From JBCBWG01 sp964579305 (GTDB lineage Bacteria > Pseudomonadota > Alphaproteobacteria > Rhizobiales > Hyphomicrobiaceae), in NCBI GenBank assembly GCA_964579305.1, contig CAZOGY010000051.1, positions 1-22,919 on the forward strand: 22,919 nucleotides of DNA, read 5' to 3'. The position numbers and the translations under genes are program-made. Within the stretch, counting starts at the first letter, position 1, and the number at the start of each line of letters is the position of its first letter. Shown here in pieces: positions 15,697 to 22,919 of this stretch. The notes under the pieces are model-generated. The model was not told the DNA's origin and searched no databases. It saw only the letters and a list, made by a program, of their open reading frames with translations.

Positions 15697-15753
15697 AAAA
15701 CGGGCCACCTGCTCAAGTCAGGCGGCCCGCTGAACCGCTGAGAACTCTCAGCG
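15697..15753 (-). terminator. Processing hairpin and Rho-independent terminator of tRNA-Lys
   Basis: Four bases past the CCA end, CGCTGAGA (15736-15743) and TCTCAGCG (15746-15753) form a perfect 8-bp stem. Next, 15701-15730 folds into a long GGGCC-CCTG / CAGG-GGCCC hairpin, which in the minus-strand reading is followed by TTTT (15697-15700). This is the clearest intrinsic terminator in the window. Confidence 0.85.
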
Positions 15754-15757
15754 AAAT

Positions 15758-15832
<75 letters not shown>

Positions 15833-15842
15833 GTGAGCGCGC

Positions 15843-15872
15843 TTTCTAGTTCAGTCGGACGCGTCAGGTCAA
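15843..15872 (-). promoter_or_regulatory. Likely sigma-70-type promoter of tRNA-Lys
   Basis: Read on the minus strand, TTGACC (15872-15867) and TAGAAA (15848-15843) are separated by 18 bases, and the -10 box ends ten bases before the tRNA. Spacing fits a start a few bases upstream of the mature 5' end. Confidence 0.5.
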
Positions 15873-15913
15873 CCGCTGATCGCAAGCCAAGTTGCCGCGA
15901 GACGAATGCGCGA

Positions 15914-17074
15914 TCAAAGCGGTGCGTCAGGGTCCGCTGTTTCCATCGCGACCAGGGCTTCGCCGTATCTTTCACAGAAGGCTGGATAGCGCGCTTCGGC
16001 GATCGCGGCGCGGATCGCGGCCATCAGGTCTTGGTAGAACCAGGTGTTGGCCCAAGAAATCAGAATTGCGCCCAGATACTCGTTGGAGCGGATCAGATGA
16101 TGCAGGTAGGCGCGGGAATAGTCGCGCGCGGCGGGGCAGGCACTTTGGGGATCGAGCGGACGCGTGTCTTCGGCATGGCGCGCGTTCTTCAGGTTGACCC
16201 GGCCAGACCATGTGAACGCCAGGCCATGCCGCCCAGAGCGCGTCGGCATCACGCAGTCGAACATGTCGATCCCTTGCGCGACAGCATGGATCAGGTCCTT
16301 CGGCGTACCAACGCCCATCAAGTAGCGCGGCTTTTCAGCCGGCAGATAGGGGGTCGTCTGCCGCAACGTCGCGATCATGGTGTCGTGGCCTTCGCCGACG
16401 GCAAGCCCGCCAACCGCATAGCCCGGCAGATCGAGGGCGACCAGCGCATCGGCGGATCGCTTACGTAATTCCGGTTCGGTGCCGCCCTGGACAATGCCAA
16501 ACAGCGCCTGGCCTTCGTTGATCGCACCGGCGTCACGCCCGCGCTCAAACGCGGCGCGACAGCGTTCAGCCCAGCGCAGCGAAAGCTCCATGGCCTCTTG
16601 CGCGCGCTCGAAGGTGGCCGGCAGGGCGATGCACTCATCAAGCTGCATGTGAATGTCAGAGCCAAGCAGCGTCTGGATCTCGATAGACCGTTCCGGCGTC
16701 AATTCATGCCTGGAGCCATCGAGATGGCTCTTGAAGATCACACCGCGCTCAGACATCTCGCGGATGCCCGACAGGGACATCACCTGAAAACCACCGGAAT
16801 CGGTCAGGATGGGCCCGTCCCAGCGCATGAAGCTGTGCAGTCCCCCAAGCCGGGCAACGCGCTCTGCCCCTGGCCGCAACATCAAATGATACGTGTTGCC
16901 CAGGAGAATGTCTGCGCCGGCGGCCTTGACCTGATCGGGATAAAGCGCCTTGACGGTTGCCGCCGTACCGACGGGCATGAATGCGGGCGTTCGGATTTCG
17001 CCGCGGCCGGTGACGACCCGCCCCATGCGCGCCGCACCATCGGTGGCTGTCAGATGAAACCCAAACGCGGTCAT
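15914..17074 (-). CDS. tgt: tRNA-guanine transglycosylase (queuine/preQ1 tRNA-ribosyltransferase)
   Basis: The 386-residue TIM-barrel enzyme exchanges guanine 34 for preQ1 in tRNAs with GUN anticodons. DSGGFQVMS contains the general base Asp92, and FDCVMPTR holds the nucleophile Asp273. The standard zinc site CxCxxC plus a distant His is degenerate here: the region reads QSACPAARDYSRAY, so only Cys313 of the three cysteines remains (Ser311 and Ala316 in the other places) and the His position reads Ala342 (SWANTW). The remaining fold and active site are intact, so I expect an active enzyme with a metal-free stabilising region, as I recall for some alphaproteobacterial Tgt proteins. Its ATG overlaps the queA stop by four bases, so the two are translationally coupled. 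Confidence 0.95.
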   Translation of the reverse strand: MTAFGFHLTATDGAARMGRVVTGRGEIRTPAFMPVGTAATVKALYPDQVKAAGADILLGNTYHLMLRPGAERVARLGGLHSFMRWDGPILTDSGGFQVMSLSGIREMSERGVIFKSHLDGSRHELTPERSIEIQTLLGSDIHMQLDECIALPATFERAQEAMELSLRWAERCRAAFERGRDAGAINEGQALFGIVQGGTEPELRKRSADALVALDLPGYAVGGLAVGEGHDTMIATLRQTTPYLPAEKPRYLMGVGTPKDLIHAVAQGIDMFDCVMPTRSGRHGLAFTWSGRVNLKNARHAEDTRPLDPQSACPAARDYSRAYLHHLIRSNEYLGAILISWANTWFYQDLMAAIRAAIAEARYPAFCERYGEALVAMETADPDAPL

Positions 17075-18186
17075 GCTGGCGTGTCCTGCGCGCGGAAAAG
17101 GAGGGTGGCGTCGCCGTAGGAGTAGAAGCGGTAGGCGTTGGCGATGGCGTGAGCGTAGGCGGCGCGCGTGGTCTCAAGACCCGAGAAGGCGGCGACAAGC
17201 ATAAAGAGTGTCGAGCGCGGCAAGTGGAAGTTGGTCATCAAGACATCGGCGGCGCGGAACGTGAATCCCGGCGTGATGAAAATATCGGTTTCGCCGGCGA
17301 AGGTGTGAATGGTTCCTTTGTTGTCGACGGCCGTTTCCAGCAATCTCAGTGCGGTCGTGCCGACGGCGACGATGCGGCCCCCGGCACTGCGCGCGGCGTT
17401 GATCCGATCAGCAGCTGCGGCGGTGATCTCGCCCCACTCGGCATGCATTTTATGATCGGCGACGTCGTCTGCCTTGACGGGCAGGAAGGTGCCGGCGCCG
17501 ACGTGCAATGTGACGGTCACGCGCGCGATGCCGGCAGCCTCCAAAGACGTGAGGAGGCGCTCTGTAAAATGCAACGCGGCCGTTGGAGCTGCCACGGCGC
17601 CTTGGCGAGTGGCGAACACGGTCTGATAGCTTTCATGGTCCGCGGCACTGGCGGGCCGGCGCGCGGCGATGTAGGGCGGAAGCGGCATATCACCCAGCGC
17701 TGCCACGGCGGCATCGAGAGCCGGGCCGGACCTGTCGAAACGCAGTTCGATGAGCCCGCCCTCGGCTTTGTGATCGACCCGCGCCGACAATGATGGATCA
17801 GCCTCGGCGGGCTCTTTGGCGTGCGAGCCTTCAATGGGCTGGCGCATGAACGCAATGGTATCGCCAAGGGCCAGACGACGTCCTGGACGGGCGAAGGCCT
17901 GCCATGTGGCCGCATTCAAACGGCGCACGAGATTGACTTCGATCGGGGTGCGGGCATCTGCGCGCGTGCGAACCCCGTGCAAAGCCGCTGGGATGACCTT
18001 GGTGTCGTTGACGACCAGGACGTCGCCAGCGCGCAGCAACTGCGCAAGTTCGCGAACGGTGCGATCTGAAAGGCACGGCTTCGCTTGTGGATCGACGACG
18101 AGCATGCGCGCTGCGTCCCGCGGCGATGCCGGGTGCAGGGCGATCCGCTCTTCGGGCAGGTCAAAATCGAAGTCATCGGTGCGCAT
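17071..18186 (-). CDS. queA: S-adenosylmethionine:tRNA ribosyltransferase-isomerase
   Basis: The 371-residue enzyme converts preQ1-modified tRNA into epoxyqueuosine-tRNA using the ribosyl part of S-adenosylmethionine. Family motifs are clear: FDFDLPEERIALHPASPRD at the N-terminus, VLVVNDTKVIPA, LHVGAGTFLPV in the middle, and DIFITPGFTF with MTNFHLPRSTLFMLVAAFSG towards the C-terminus. Length is slightly above the usual ~340-350. The ATG at 18186 has no strong Shine-Dalgarno sequence but begins exactly at the conserved N-terminus. It precedes tgt with a four-base overlap; the two genes act on the same tRNA in succession. The 90 bases upstream to the membrane-protein stop show no promoter I can defend, so it may be read from the cyclophilin operon. 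Confidence 0.96.
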   Translation of the reverse strand: MRTDDFDFDLPEERIALHPASPRDAARMLVVDPQAKPCLSDRTVRELAQLLRAGDVLVVNDTKVIPAALHGVRTRADARTPIEVNLVRRLNAATWQAFARPGRRLALGDTIAFMRQPIEGSHAKEPAEADPSLSARVDHKAEGGLIELRFDRSGPALDAAVAALGDMPLPPYIAARRPASAADHESYQTVFATRQGAVAAPTAALHFTERLLTSLEAAGIARVTVTLHVGAGTFLPVKADDVADHKMHAEWGEITAAAADRINAARSAGGRIVAVGTTALRLLETAVDNKGTIHTFAGETDIFITPGFTFRAADVLMTNFHLPRSTLFMLVAAFSGLETTRAAYAHAIANAYRFYSYGDATLLFRAQDTPA

Positions 18187-18276
18187 CGCGGCTGGATGCG
18201 CGGCCCGGTGCCGGCTGTCAACGCCTCAGATGGCGGCTGGGATGTTGGCTGGCCAGACGGGTTGCGCAAGGCGGGG

Positions 18277-18897
18277 TCACAGGACGTGTCGTGCCGCCGT
18301 TTCAACCACGGTTCGCGCCTGGACATCGCGTAGCCCGGGATATCCCTGAACGCGCCAGAACGCCCATCCGGCGGCGGCGCCAGCAATGAGGAAAGCCCAT
18401 TCGAAGTCGTTGGGCGCCCGGCCTTCTGAGAACGCGATTGCCGGCCAGAGCCCACCGCAAATGAGCCCGATCGCGATATCGGCATTGCCGCGACGGATCC
18501 GCAAACTGCGCAAGATGCGCGTTAAGATCATAACCGGAATGGCAAAGAGCTGGGCTGCTGGGACGGCGACGAAGGCGCTTGCGACGAGTGTAAAAAGGCG
18601 TTGGCCGATGCTCACGTCGAACAGCGCTCCGTTGCTGCCTTTTATCATCGCCAAGGCGCCGAGCATGGCAGCAAACCCCAATGCGATCGCCACCGCGTAA
18701 TTGTAGAGCTTTGCGAGGACACTGCGCTGAGGCTCCTCATAGCCTGGTGGGTCAAACAGGCTCCAACCAACGGCTTCGGGCTCGGGCGCGCTGATGGGCT
18801 GGTCGGTCGCGCGCGGGCGTCGGCGCCCAGCGCTTGCGTGAGCGGGCCTTGCGCCAGTTCGCTGCCGGCGACCAAATGTCGATTGCGCGTGGGGCAC
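18277..18897 (-). CDS. Unrecognised membrane protein with a disordered basic N-terminus
   Basis: I do not recognise this family. The 206-residue product starts with about 55 polar, Arg/Ala/Pro-rich residues likely to be disordered, followed by four hydrophobic helices (about residues 69-85, 98-125, 141-155 and 166-181) separated by basic loops such as RILRSLRIRRGN. The GTG start at 18897 is well supported by AGGAG about six bases upstream in the minus-strand reading. It lies 77 bases downstream of the DUF423 gene and 90 bases upstream of queA, all on the same strand, so it is probably part of the same transcript. Its place between the cyclophilins and queA is unusual for the neighbourhood. 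A transport or assembly role would be speculation. Confidence 0.75.
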   Translation of the reverse strand: MPHAQSTFGRRQRTGARPAHASAGRRRPRATDQPISAPEPEAVGWSLFDPPGYEEPQRSVLAKLYNYAVAIALGFAAMLGALAMIKGSNGALFDVSIGQRLFTLVASAFVAVPAAQLFAIPVMILTRILRSLRIRRGNADIAIGLICGGLWPAIAFSEGRAPNDFEWAFLIAGAAAGWAFWRVQGYPGLRDVQARTVVETAARHVL

Positions 18898-18974
18898 GGC
18901 GCGCTCCTGCCGAGTTGATCAGTGGAAGGATCGCGCAATGTCTTTGCGTTGAGGTTGAGCGAGCCGGTCGCATT

Positions 18975-19367
18975 CTACCGTGCGCGTTCACCCCAGAGCA
19001 CGAGCCCGCACAAACTCAGGGCCAGCCAACTTACGATTGTCAGACTGCCGCCGATTGGCGCGGCCATCGGAAACAGTGCAAATGCCGGGCTGACAAGTTT
19101 TGGCAAGGCGACCGCGCCGCCGAACAATAGCGCACCTGACACAAGGCCGAGCGCGATCAGCCGCCAGGCAATTGCGCCGCGGGCATGGTGCGCGGCGAGC
19201 GCCACGGCAGTTGCCCCTGCCGCGTGCACCATCATCATGATGGCGGCATTGGACAATGCAAACCGCGCCGGATCGTCGGCACCCGCGACATGGGCGGCGG
19301 CCGCGTATGTGGCCACGCCGCCCGCACCGGACAGCCCGGACAGGAAAATCACAAATCGTGTCAGCAA
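18975..19367 (-). CDS. DUF423 (YgdD-like) small membrane protein
   Basis: A 130-residue protein with four hydrophobic segments that covers almost its whole length, fitting the DUF423 family. The family pattern is seen in an N-terminal helix with glycine-rich turns, a central LVSGALLFGGAVA and PMAAPIGGSLTIVSW in the last third. The start is a TTG at 19367 with GGAGG five bases upstream (minus-strand reading of 19373-19377), which is convincing; no ATG is available early enough. It lies 31 bases after the cytosolic cyclophilin gene on the same strand. The biochemical role of DUF423 proteins is unknown to me, and the context gives no direct clue. Confidence 0.85.
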   Translation of the reverse strand: MLTRFVIFLSGLSGAGGVATYAAAAHVAGADDPARFALSNAAIMMMVHAAGATAVALAAHHARGAIAWRLIALGLVSGALLFGGAVALPKLVSPAFALFPMAAPIGGSLTIVSWLALSLCGLVLWGERAR

Positions 19368-19398
19368 GGCTGCCTCCAGTGGTGCGCCAATGGCGCGA

Positions 19399-19875
19399 TC
19401 ACTGCACGTCGGCTGCGACGCGCAAGGTCGTGATGCTGTCGGGGTCTTGGACCGGTTCGCCGCGCTTGATCTGGTCGACGTTTTCCATGCCCTCGATCAC
19501 GCGGCCCCAGACGGTGTACTGCTTATCGAGGAAGCGGGCATCGTCGAACACGATGAAAAACTGGCTGTTGGCGCTGTTTGGGTTTTGCGCGCGCGCCATC
19601 GAGCACACACCGCGCACGTGCGGTTCTGCGCTGAATTCGGCCTCAAGGTTGGGATGGCTGGAGCCGCCGGTGCCGGTGCCGTATGGGCAGCCGACCTGCG
19701 CCATGAACCCATCGATCACGCGGTGGAATACGATGCCGTCGTAGAAGGTCTCGCGCGCCAGCTCTTTGATGCGGGCAACGTGCTTTGGCGCCAGGTCCGG
19801 GCGCAATTCAATGACGACCGTGCCCTTGGTCGTTTCCATGATCAGCGTGTTTTCGGGATCCTTGATGTCGGCCAT
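19399..19875 (-). CDS. ppiB: Cytosolic cyclophilin-type peptidyl-prolyl cis-trans isomerase
   Basis: The 158-residue enzyme catalyses cis-trans isomerisation of Xaa-Pro bonds. FHRVIDGFMAQ carries the catalytic Arg and the Phe and Gln of the proline pocket; GTGTGGSS and NSQFFIVFDD follow in the normal order, and the C-terminus has YTVWGRVIEGM. It has no signal peptide, so it is a cytosolic form. The usual GGDPTGTG reads VGCPYGTG, a variation seen in alphaproteobacterial members. The ATG at 19875 has GAGG nine bases upstream. It is a close paralogue of the exported cyclophilin encoded 192 bases upstream on the same strand and is followed by DUF423. The gene symbol is by analogy with E. coli. 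Confidence 0.93.
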   Translation of the reverse strand: MADIKDPENTLIMETTKGTVVIELRPDLAPKHVARIKELARETFYDGIVFHRVIDGFMAQVGCPYGTGTGGSSHPNLEAEFSAEPHVRGVCSMARAQNPNSANSQFFIVFDDARFLDKQYTVWGRVIEGMENVDQIKRGEPVQDPDSITTLRVAADVQ

Positions 19876-19973
19876 GGGGCGTTGCCTCGTTTCTTGTTTC
19901 AGGGACTTGGGAGATACGGGAGATTGCTGCGCAGGGGAATAGTGGCGGTTGGGTCGTCCGATTGCCTCGTCAC

Positions 19974-20010
19974 ACCGAAAGGCCCGGTTTGTGGACGCAG
20001 CGACCGGGCC
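19974..20010 (-). terminator. Hairpin between the two cyclophilin genes
   Basis: GGCCCGGT (19981-19988) and ACCGGGCC (20003-20010) are perfect 8-bp inverted arms. In the minus-strand direction the stem is followed by TTTCGGT, a short and interrupted T-run. It would end or attenuate transcription from the exported cyclophilin gene before the cytosolic one. Confidence 0.5.
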
Positions 20011-20067
20011 GCTGGATGAGGCAAACGCGCACGTCGCACCCCAACCCTCGCTATGACGCCTGCGGTG

Positions 20068-20622
20068 TCAGGACTTGGCGTCGGCGAGAAGGTAGGCGCG
20101 GTGAATGCGATCTGGATTGTCGACAAGCCCGGTGCGGGGCGCGCCCTTTTTGATTGCATCGACGGCTTCCATGCCCTCGATGACGTTGCCCCAGACCGTG
20201 TATTGGCGGCGCAAGTGACTGCAGCCAGCGTCAAAGCAGATGAAGAACTGGCTGTTGGCGCTATCGGGATTTTGTGTCCGCGCGGCGCCGACCGTGCCGC
20301 GGCCGAACGGTTCGTTGGTGAATTCGGCTGGTAGATCGGGATAGCTGGAGCCGCCCGTGCCTGTTCCGGTAGGGTCGCCGGATTGCGCCATGAAGCCATC
20401 GATCACGCGATGGAAAACGATGTTGTCATAGAATTTTTCTTTGGCCAGGCGCTTGACCCGCTCGACATGCTTCGGCGCCAGGTCCGGGCGCAGACGGATC
20501 AGCACTTTTTTGATCTCGCCGCCCTGCTTCAATTCGAGAACAAGCGTGTTGTTGGGGTCTTGTGCGAAGGCGGTGGTGATGGCGAGCGCCATGGCAGCAA
20601 CGAATGCGAAGCAGCGGAGCAT
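20068..20622 (-). CDS. ppiA: Exported cyclophilin-type peptidyl-prolyl cis-trans isomerase
   Basis: The 184-residue protein begins with a signal peptide (hydrophobic stretch to about residue 20, cleavage near AFA/QD), so it should act in the periplasm on extracytoplasmic proteins. The catalytic core matches the neighbour: FHRVIDGFMAQSGDPTGTGTGG, then NSQFFICFDAGCSHL and YTVWGNVIEGM. The ATG at 20622 has AAGGA about nine bases upstream. It is the first gene on this strand, divergent from the DUF302 gene across a 211-base gap (20623-20833) in which I see no clear operator. It may share ancestry by tandem duplication with the cytosolic copy, from which it differs by the signal peptide and a small insertion. 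The gene symbol follows E. coli usage. Confidence 0.93.
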   Translation of the reverse strand: MLRCFAFVAAMALAITTAFAQDPNNTLVLELKQGGEIKKVLIRLRPDLAPKHVERVKRLAKEKFYDNIVFHRVIDGFMAQSGDPTGTGTGGSSYPDLPAEFTNEPFGRGTVGAARTQNPDSANSQFFICFDAGCSHLRRQYTVWGNVIEGMEAVDAIKKGAPRTGLVDNPDRIHRAYLLADAKS

Positions 20623-20833
20623 TAGGCGATTCCTTTCCGGCTATGATCACGCGCCTCGAAGCGGGCGGATGTGGCCAATTTCGGGCATTGGTGGTTTTGC
20701 GATGCGGGCTCGCACGCGGTCTGAGTGACGTTGCCTCACAACATTGTGCGTCGGACGTGAGCCCTTGCCTGTCCTAAGGCCCTTGCGTCGCGGCCGACAT
20801 GCCGTGTCCATCACAATTTGAAAGGTCTTGCCC

Positions 20834-21301
20834 ATGCGCTCCATGATCGCGGCCGCCGCCCTGGCCGGCCTTACCCTGTTCGCCGCAGTTGCCCCGGCTT
20901 CCGCGGAGGGCATCACCATCACCAAGCCAAGCGCCCACTCCGTGACGGCCACGCTGGACCGCCTGCAGAAGGTGCTTGAATCGAAGGGCATCACGATCTT
21001 TACCCGCATCGACCACGCGGCCGGCGCCAAAAAGGTTGGTCAGGATCTGCCGCCAACGCAGCTTCTCGTGTTCGGTAACCCGAAACTGGGCACGCCATTG
21101 ATGCAGTCAAATCGCGCAATTGGCCTCGACCTGCCAATGAAGGCGCTTGCCTGGCAGGACGCTGATGGCAAAGTCTTTTTGACCTACACCGCACCTTCGG
21201 CTCTGAAGGATCGCCACAAAATTGGAAGCCGCGACAAGGTGTTTGGGACGATGACAAAAGCCCTCGATGCCTTCACGACAGCGGCAACGAAAGCCGAATA
21301 A
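20834..21301 (+). CDS. Secreted DUF302-domain protein
   Basis: A 155-residue protein with a clear signal peptide (hydrophobic segment ending ASA/EG near residue 24) and a mature part that fits DUF302: KVLESKGITIFTRIDHAAGAKKVGQDLPPTQLLVFGNPKLGTPLMQ followed by GLDLPMKALAWQDADGKVFLTY are shown here only as segments around the hallmark residues. The start ATG at 20834 has AAAGG eight bases upstream; a TTG at 20828 is less likely. Periplasmic location is predicted. DUF302 function is not known to me, although the fold is common in bacteria and some members carry metal-binding or redox partners; no cysteine is visible in the mature part. The gene stands alone between divergent ppiA and convergent coaD. 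Confidence 0.88.
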   Translation: MRSMIAAAALAGLTLFAAVAPASAEGITITKPSAHSVTATLDRLQKVLESKGITIFTRIDHAAGAKKVGQDLPPTQLLVFGNPKLGTPLMQSNRAIGLDLPMKALAWQDADGKVFLTYTAPSALKDRHKIGSRDKVFGTMTKALDAFTTAATKAE

Positions 21302-21333
21302 TCGACGGCGGGTCATATTTGCAATGACGCGTG

Positions 21334-21362
21334 CCGGGCGGGAACTCTTGGTGCCCGTCCGG
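21334..21362 (+). terminator. Hairpin after the DUF302 gene
   Basis: CCGGGCGGG (21334-21342) pairs with CCCGTCCGG (21354-21362), nine pairs with one G/U. No T-run follows. It sits in the 189-base convergent gap before coaD; nothing else is seen there. Confidence 0.45.
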
Positions 21363-21490
21363 AACGGATAAGACCAAAAATCCACGACCGCGACGAGGAC
21401 GCGTTATCTTAAGGCCGGTCTTGATTGCCGATTGCCCAACACAACCATCTGCGACGCAGGAATTGCTGGTTACAGCGCGCCGTCAAAACC

Positions 21491-21988
21491 TCACGAAGAA
21501 AACCTCGCGTTCAGTTTTTCTGCAACGTGATCGGAGACAAACGCGGAGACGTCGCCGCCCATTGCCGCGACCTGCCGCACTAAGTTCGCGGCAATATGGC
21601 GGACCGCGGGAGACGCGGCAAGGAACACGGTCTGAATGTGCGGCGCCATTTCCGCATTCATGTTGGCCATTTGCATTTCATAATCAAAGTCGGTTCCGTC
21701 GCGTAAACCCCGAATAATAATGGTTGCCCCTTCGGCGTCAGCTGCATCGACAGCAAGATTATCGAAGGTGACGCAGCGGAATTGGGCGCCATGCTTGCGC
21801 GCGAGAGGTAAAGCGTCTGCCTCGATCATGGCGATGCGTTCGGCGGCCGAGAACAGCGGTTTTTTGCCGTGGTGGACGCCAACACCCACCACGAGTTCAT
21901 CAACGACGGTGAGGGCACGCGCGATGACGTCGCTGTGGCCGTGGGTGATCGGGTCGAACGAGCCAGAGTAAAAGCCGATATGCGTCAT
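21491..21988 (-). CDS. coaD: Phosphopantetheine adenylyltransferase
   Basis: The 165-residue nucleotidyltransferase makes dephospho-CoA from 4'-phosphopantetheine and ATP, the next-to-last step of CoA synthesis. GFYSGSFDPITHGH near the N-terminus includes the catalytic HxGH-type motif (here THGH), and TIIIRGLRDGTDFDYE in the middle and VRHIAANLVRQVAAMGG towards the end match the family. The ATG at 21988 has GGAA nine bases upstream; the frame opens earlier, but codons before it are not conserved-looking. Linked to the cyclophilin, queA and tgt genes in many Rhizobiales, here separated from them by the DUF302 gene. It faces the rhodanese gene divergently across a 267-base gap with no firm promoter seen. 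Confidence 0.94.
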   Translation of the reverse strand: MTHIGFYSGSFDPITHGHSDVIARALTVVDELVVGVGVHHGKKPLFSAAERIAMIEADALPLARKHGAQFRCVTFDNLAVDAADAEGATIIIRGLRDGTDFDYEMQMANMNAEMAPHIQTVFLAASPAVRHIAANLVRQVAAMGGDVSAFVSDHVAEKLNARFSS

Positions 21989-22200
21989 CGCCGTTCCATT
22001 GCGTGAGGCCGCCTGCGTTTGCGGCGGCAGGTCCATGCGTCACGCAACTCTAGCAGCTTCGGAGCCGACACGGAATTTGCGGTTCAACATTGCATCGCGC
22101 GCCGAAGGATCTTTCTGCGCGTTCGACCGCCTGGGGTGACGCATTTGCCCAAGGGCTCAGCGCGTGCTGGCGCGAACGTGAATTGTTGGTCGCGGTGCTT

Positions 22201-22219
22201 TGGGCCAGTCGTTGGCCCA
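22201..22219. repeat. Small hairpin upstream of the rhodanese gene
   Basis: TGGGCCA (22201-22207) and TGGCCCA (22213-22219) are 7-bp inverted arms around GTCGT, ending about 36 bases before the start codon. It could be an operator or a 5'-leader hairpin. Otherwise 22037-22255 shows nothing I can support. Confidence 0.4.
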
Positions 22220-22255
22220 GAAGACTTTGCGTACGCTGAAAAGGCTTAGGTGGCC

Positions 22256-22735
22256 ATGCCGATCAATCGACCGTTTGCCGGCGCTATGGCACCGGCTGCT
22301 GCCGCGTTGTTTCTCGCCCATGTCGCACTGGCGTTGCCGATGTCGGTCGCGCCGGCCACCGCCCGGCAAATATCAGCACCGCCGCGTGTCACCGCCGCTG
22401 AGGCGCATCGACTGCTGTCGGCGGGGCGCATCCGGCTGATCGATATTCGTAGACCCTCTGAATGGCGCGCGACCGGGGTCGCTGCCGGTGCCGTCGCGAT
22501 CACGATGCACCAAGGTGTGTCTCAGTTCCTCAACACCTTGAACCAGCGCGGCCTCACCGGCGCAACGCAACCCATCGCATTGATCTGCGCGCATGGCGTC
22601 CGATCGCGATGGCTGCGCGGGCAGTTGCTGCGCCGCGGGATCACCAACGTCATCGATGTAACGGACGGCACGCTGGGCTCGCGAGGCGGGCGCGGATGGA
22701 AAGCGTCCGGCCTGCCGATGCGGGCTTGGCCCTGA
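22256..22735 (+). CDS. Exported rhodanese-like sulfurtransferase domain protein
   Basis: A 159-residue protein with a hydrophobic N-terminal signal segment (roughly residues 9-31, possible cleavage near ATA/RQ) and one rhodanese domain. LIDIRRPSEW is the conserved strand-loop, and the active loop CAHGVRSR places the persulfide-forming Cys111 with the family pattern CxxGxRS. A periplasmic role in sulfur handling or in thiol/metal homeostasis is inferred only from the fold and export signal. The ATG at 22256 has AGG at 22248-22250; a GTG at 22250 is an alternative with AAAAGG upstream. A single-gene unit with its own downstream hairpin and T-run. Confidence 0.87.
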   Translation: MPINRPFAGAMAPAAAALFLAHVALALPMSVAPATARQISAPPRVTAAEAHRLLSAGRIRLIDIRRPSEWRATGVAAGAVAITMHQGVSQFLNTLNQRGLTGATQPIALICAHGVRSRWLRGQLLRRGITNVIDVTDGTLGSRGGRGWKASGLPMRAWP

Positions 22736-22779
22736 CCGTCCATCCACGCGAGGCTCGCTGAGCCGCAGTTTTGGCGGAA

Positions 22780-22806
22780 GGCCGCGACGGCCAAACCCGT
22801 TTTTTT
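22780..22806 (+). terminator. Likely terminator of the rhodanese gene
   Basis: GGCCG-CGA-CGGCC (22780-22792) is followed after seven bases by a seven-T run (22800-22806). An alternative outer pairing TTTGGC / GCCAAA brings the stem closer to the T-run. Confidence 0.5.
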
Positions 22807-22838
22807 GTCACCCGGCGAGGAAGCCTGCTCCAGGGCCT

Positions 22839-22893
22839 TAAAGCGTGTCGCATGAAATGCGCCGCGCTTTAGCTTTGTTGCGCTCACGGGCCG
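22839..22893. repeat. Dispersed 55-bp palindromic element, copy 2
   Basis: It matches 14407-14461 with four mismatches and no gaps. TAAAGCG (22839-22845) and CGCTTTA (22865-22871) form the stem, followed by the same tail. The last 26 bases of the window, GC-rich with GGGCCGTTGGCCC, may continue the element or its neighbour. Confidence 0.8.
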
Positions 22894-22919
22894 TTGGCCC
22901 TCCGCGGGGGCGGGCCGTT

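Noticed and set aside
15833..17119. Plus-strand frames opposite tgt
   Set aside because: Shadows of a well-supported gene on the minus strand.

Overview
The window looks like a chromosomal stretch of a GC-rich alphaproteobacterium, probably Hyphomicrobiales (Rhizobiales) or a close relative. I infer this from the codon usage, the coaD / cyclophilin / cyclophilin / queA / tgt neighbourhood (typical of that order) and the alphaproteobacterial style of Tgt. No phage, transposase, plasmid or CRISPR signal was seen.

Layout. (1) 1-5382: the C-terminal part of a giant repetitive, acidic surface protein built from alternating VCBS/cadherin-like and putative Ig-like modules. It includes a recent near-perfect tandem duplication with a 753-bp period. 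(2) 5598-8563: a compact three-gene operon of an APC-family amino acid permease, a putative amidoligase and a class-I glutamine-amidotransferase-like gamma-glutamyl hydrolase. It resembles the PuuP/PuuA/PuuD logic but uses a different ligase fold. (3) 8680-11574: a perfect Zur-type palindrome followed by a 29-codon membrane micropeptide and a zinc/manganese ABC importer (ATPase, permease, binding protein). (4) 11613-14307: a pterin cluster of folB-like aldolase, folK, a strongly divergent dihydropteroate-synthase-like protein and a PTR1/FolM-type pteridine reductase. (5) 14304-14715: a gene-free stretch packed with inverted and dispersed repeats; one element recurs at 22839-22893. (6) 15162-15578: a MarR-type regulator overlapping a small membrane protein gene, both on the minus strand. 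(7) 15758-15832: tRNA-Lys(TTT) with promoter and terminator. (8) 15914-20622, minus strand: cyclophilin (exported), cyclophilin (cytosolic), DUF423 protein, an unrecognised membrane protein, queA and tgt, in transcription order. (9) 20834-22735: a DUF302 secreted protein, coaD on the minus strand and an exported rhodanese.

How the parts work together. The Zn operon is a self-contained uptake unit whose Zur site sits in its promoter region. The folate-like block encodes every step from dihydroneopterin to a reduced pteroate-like product, but the synthase has lost residues used to hold p-aminobenzoate, so its product is uncertain. queA and tgt act in succession, in reverse order (Tgt inserts preQ1, QueA adds the epoxycyclopentanediol), on tRNAs with GUN anticodons. 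The amidoligase operon probably imports an amine or amino acid, conjugates it through an amide bond and later hydrolyses a gamma-glutamyl-type bond; the substrate is unknown.
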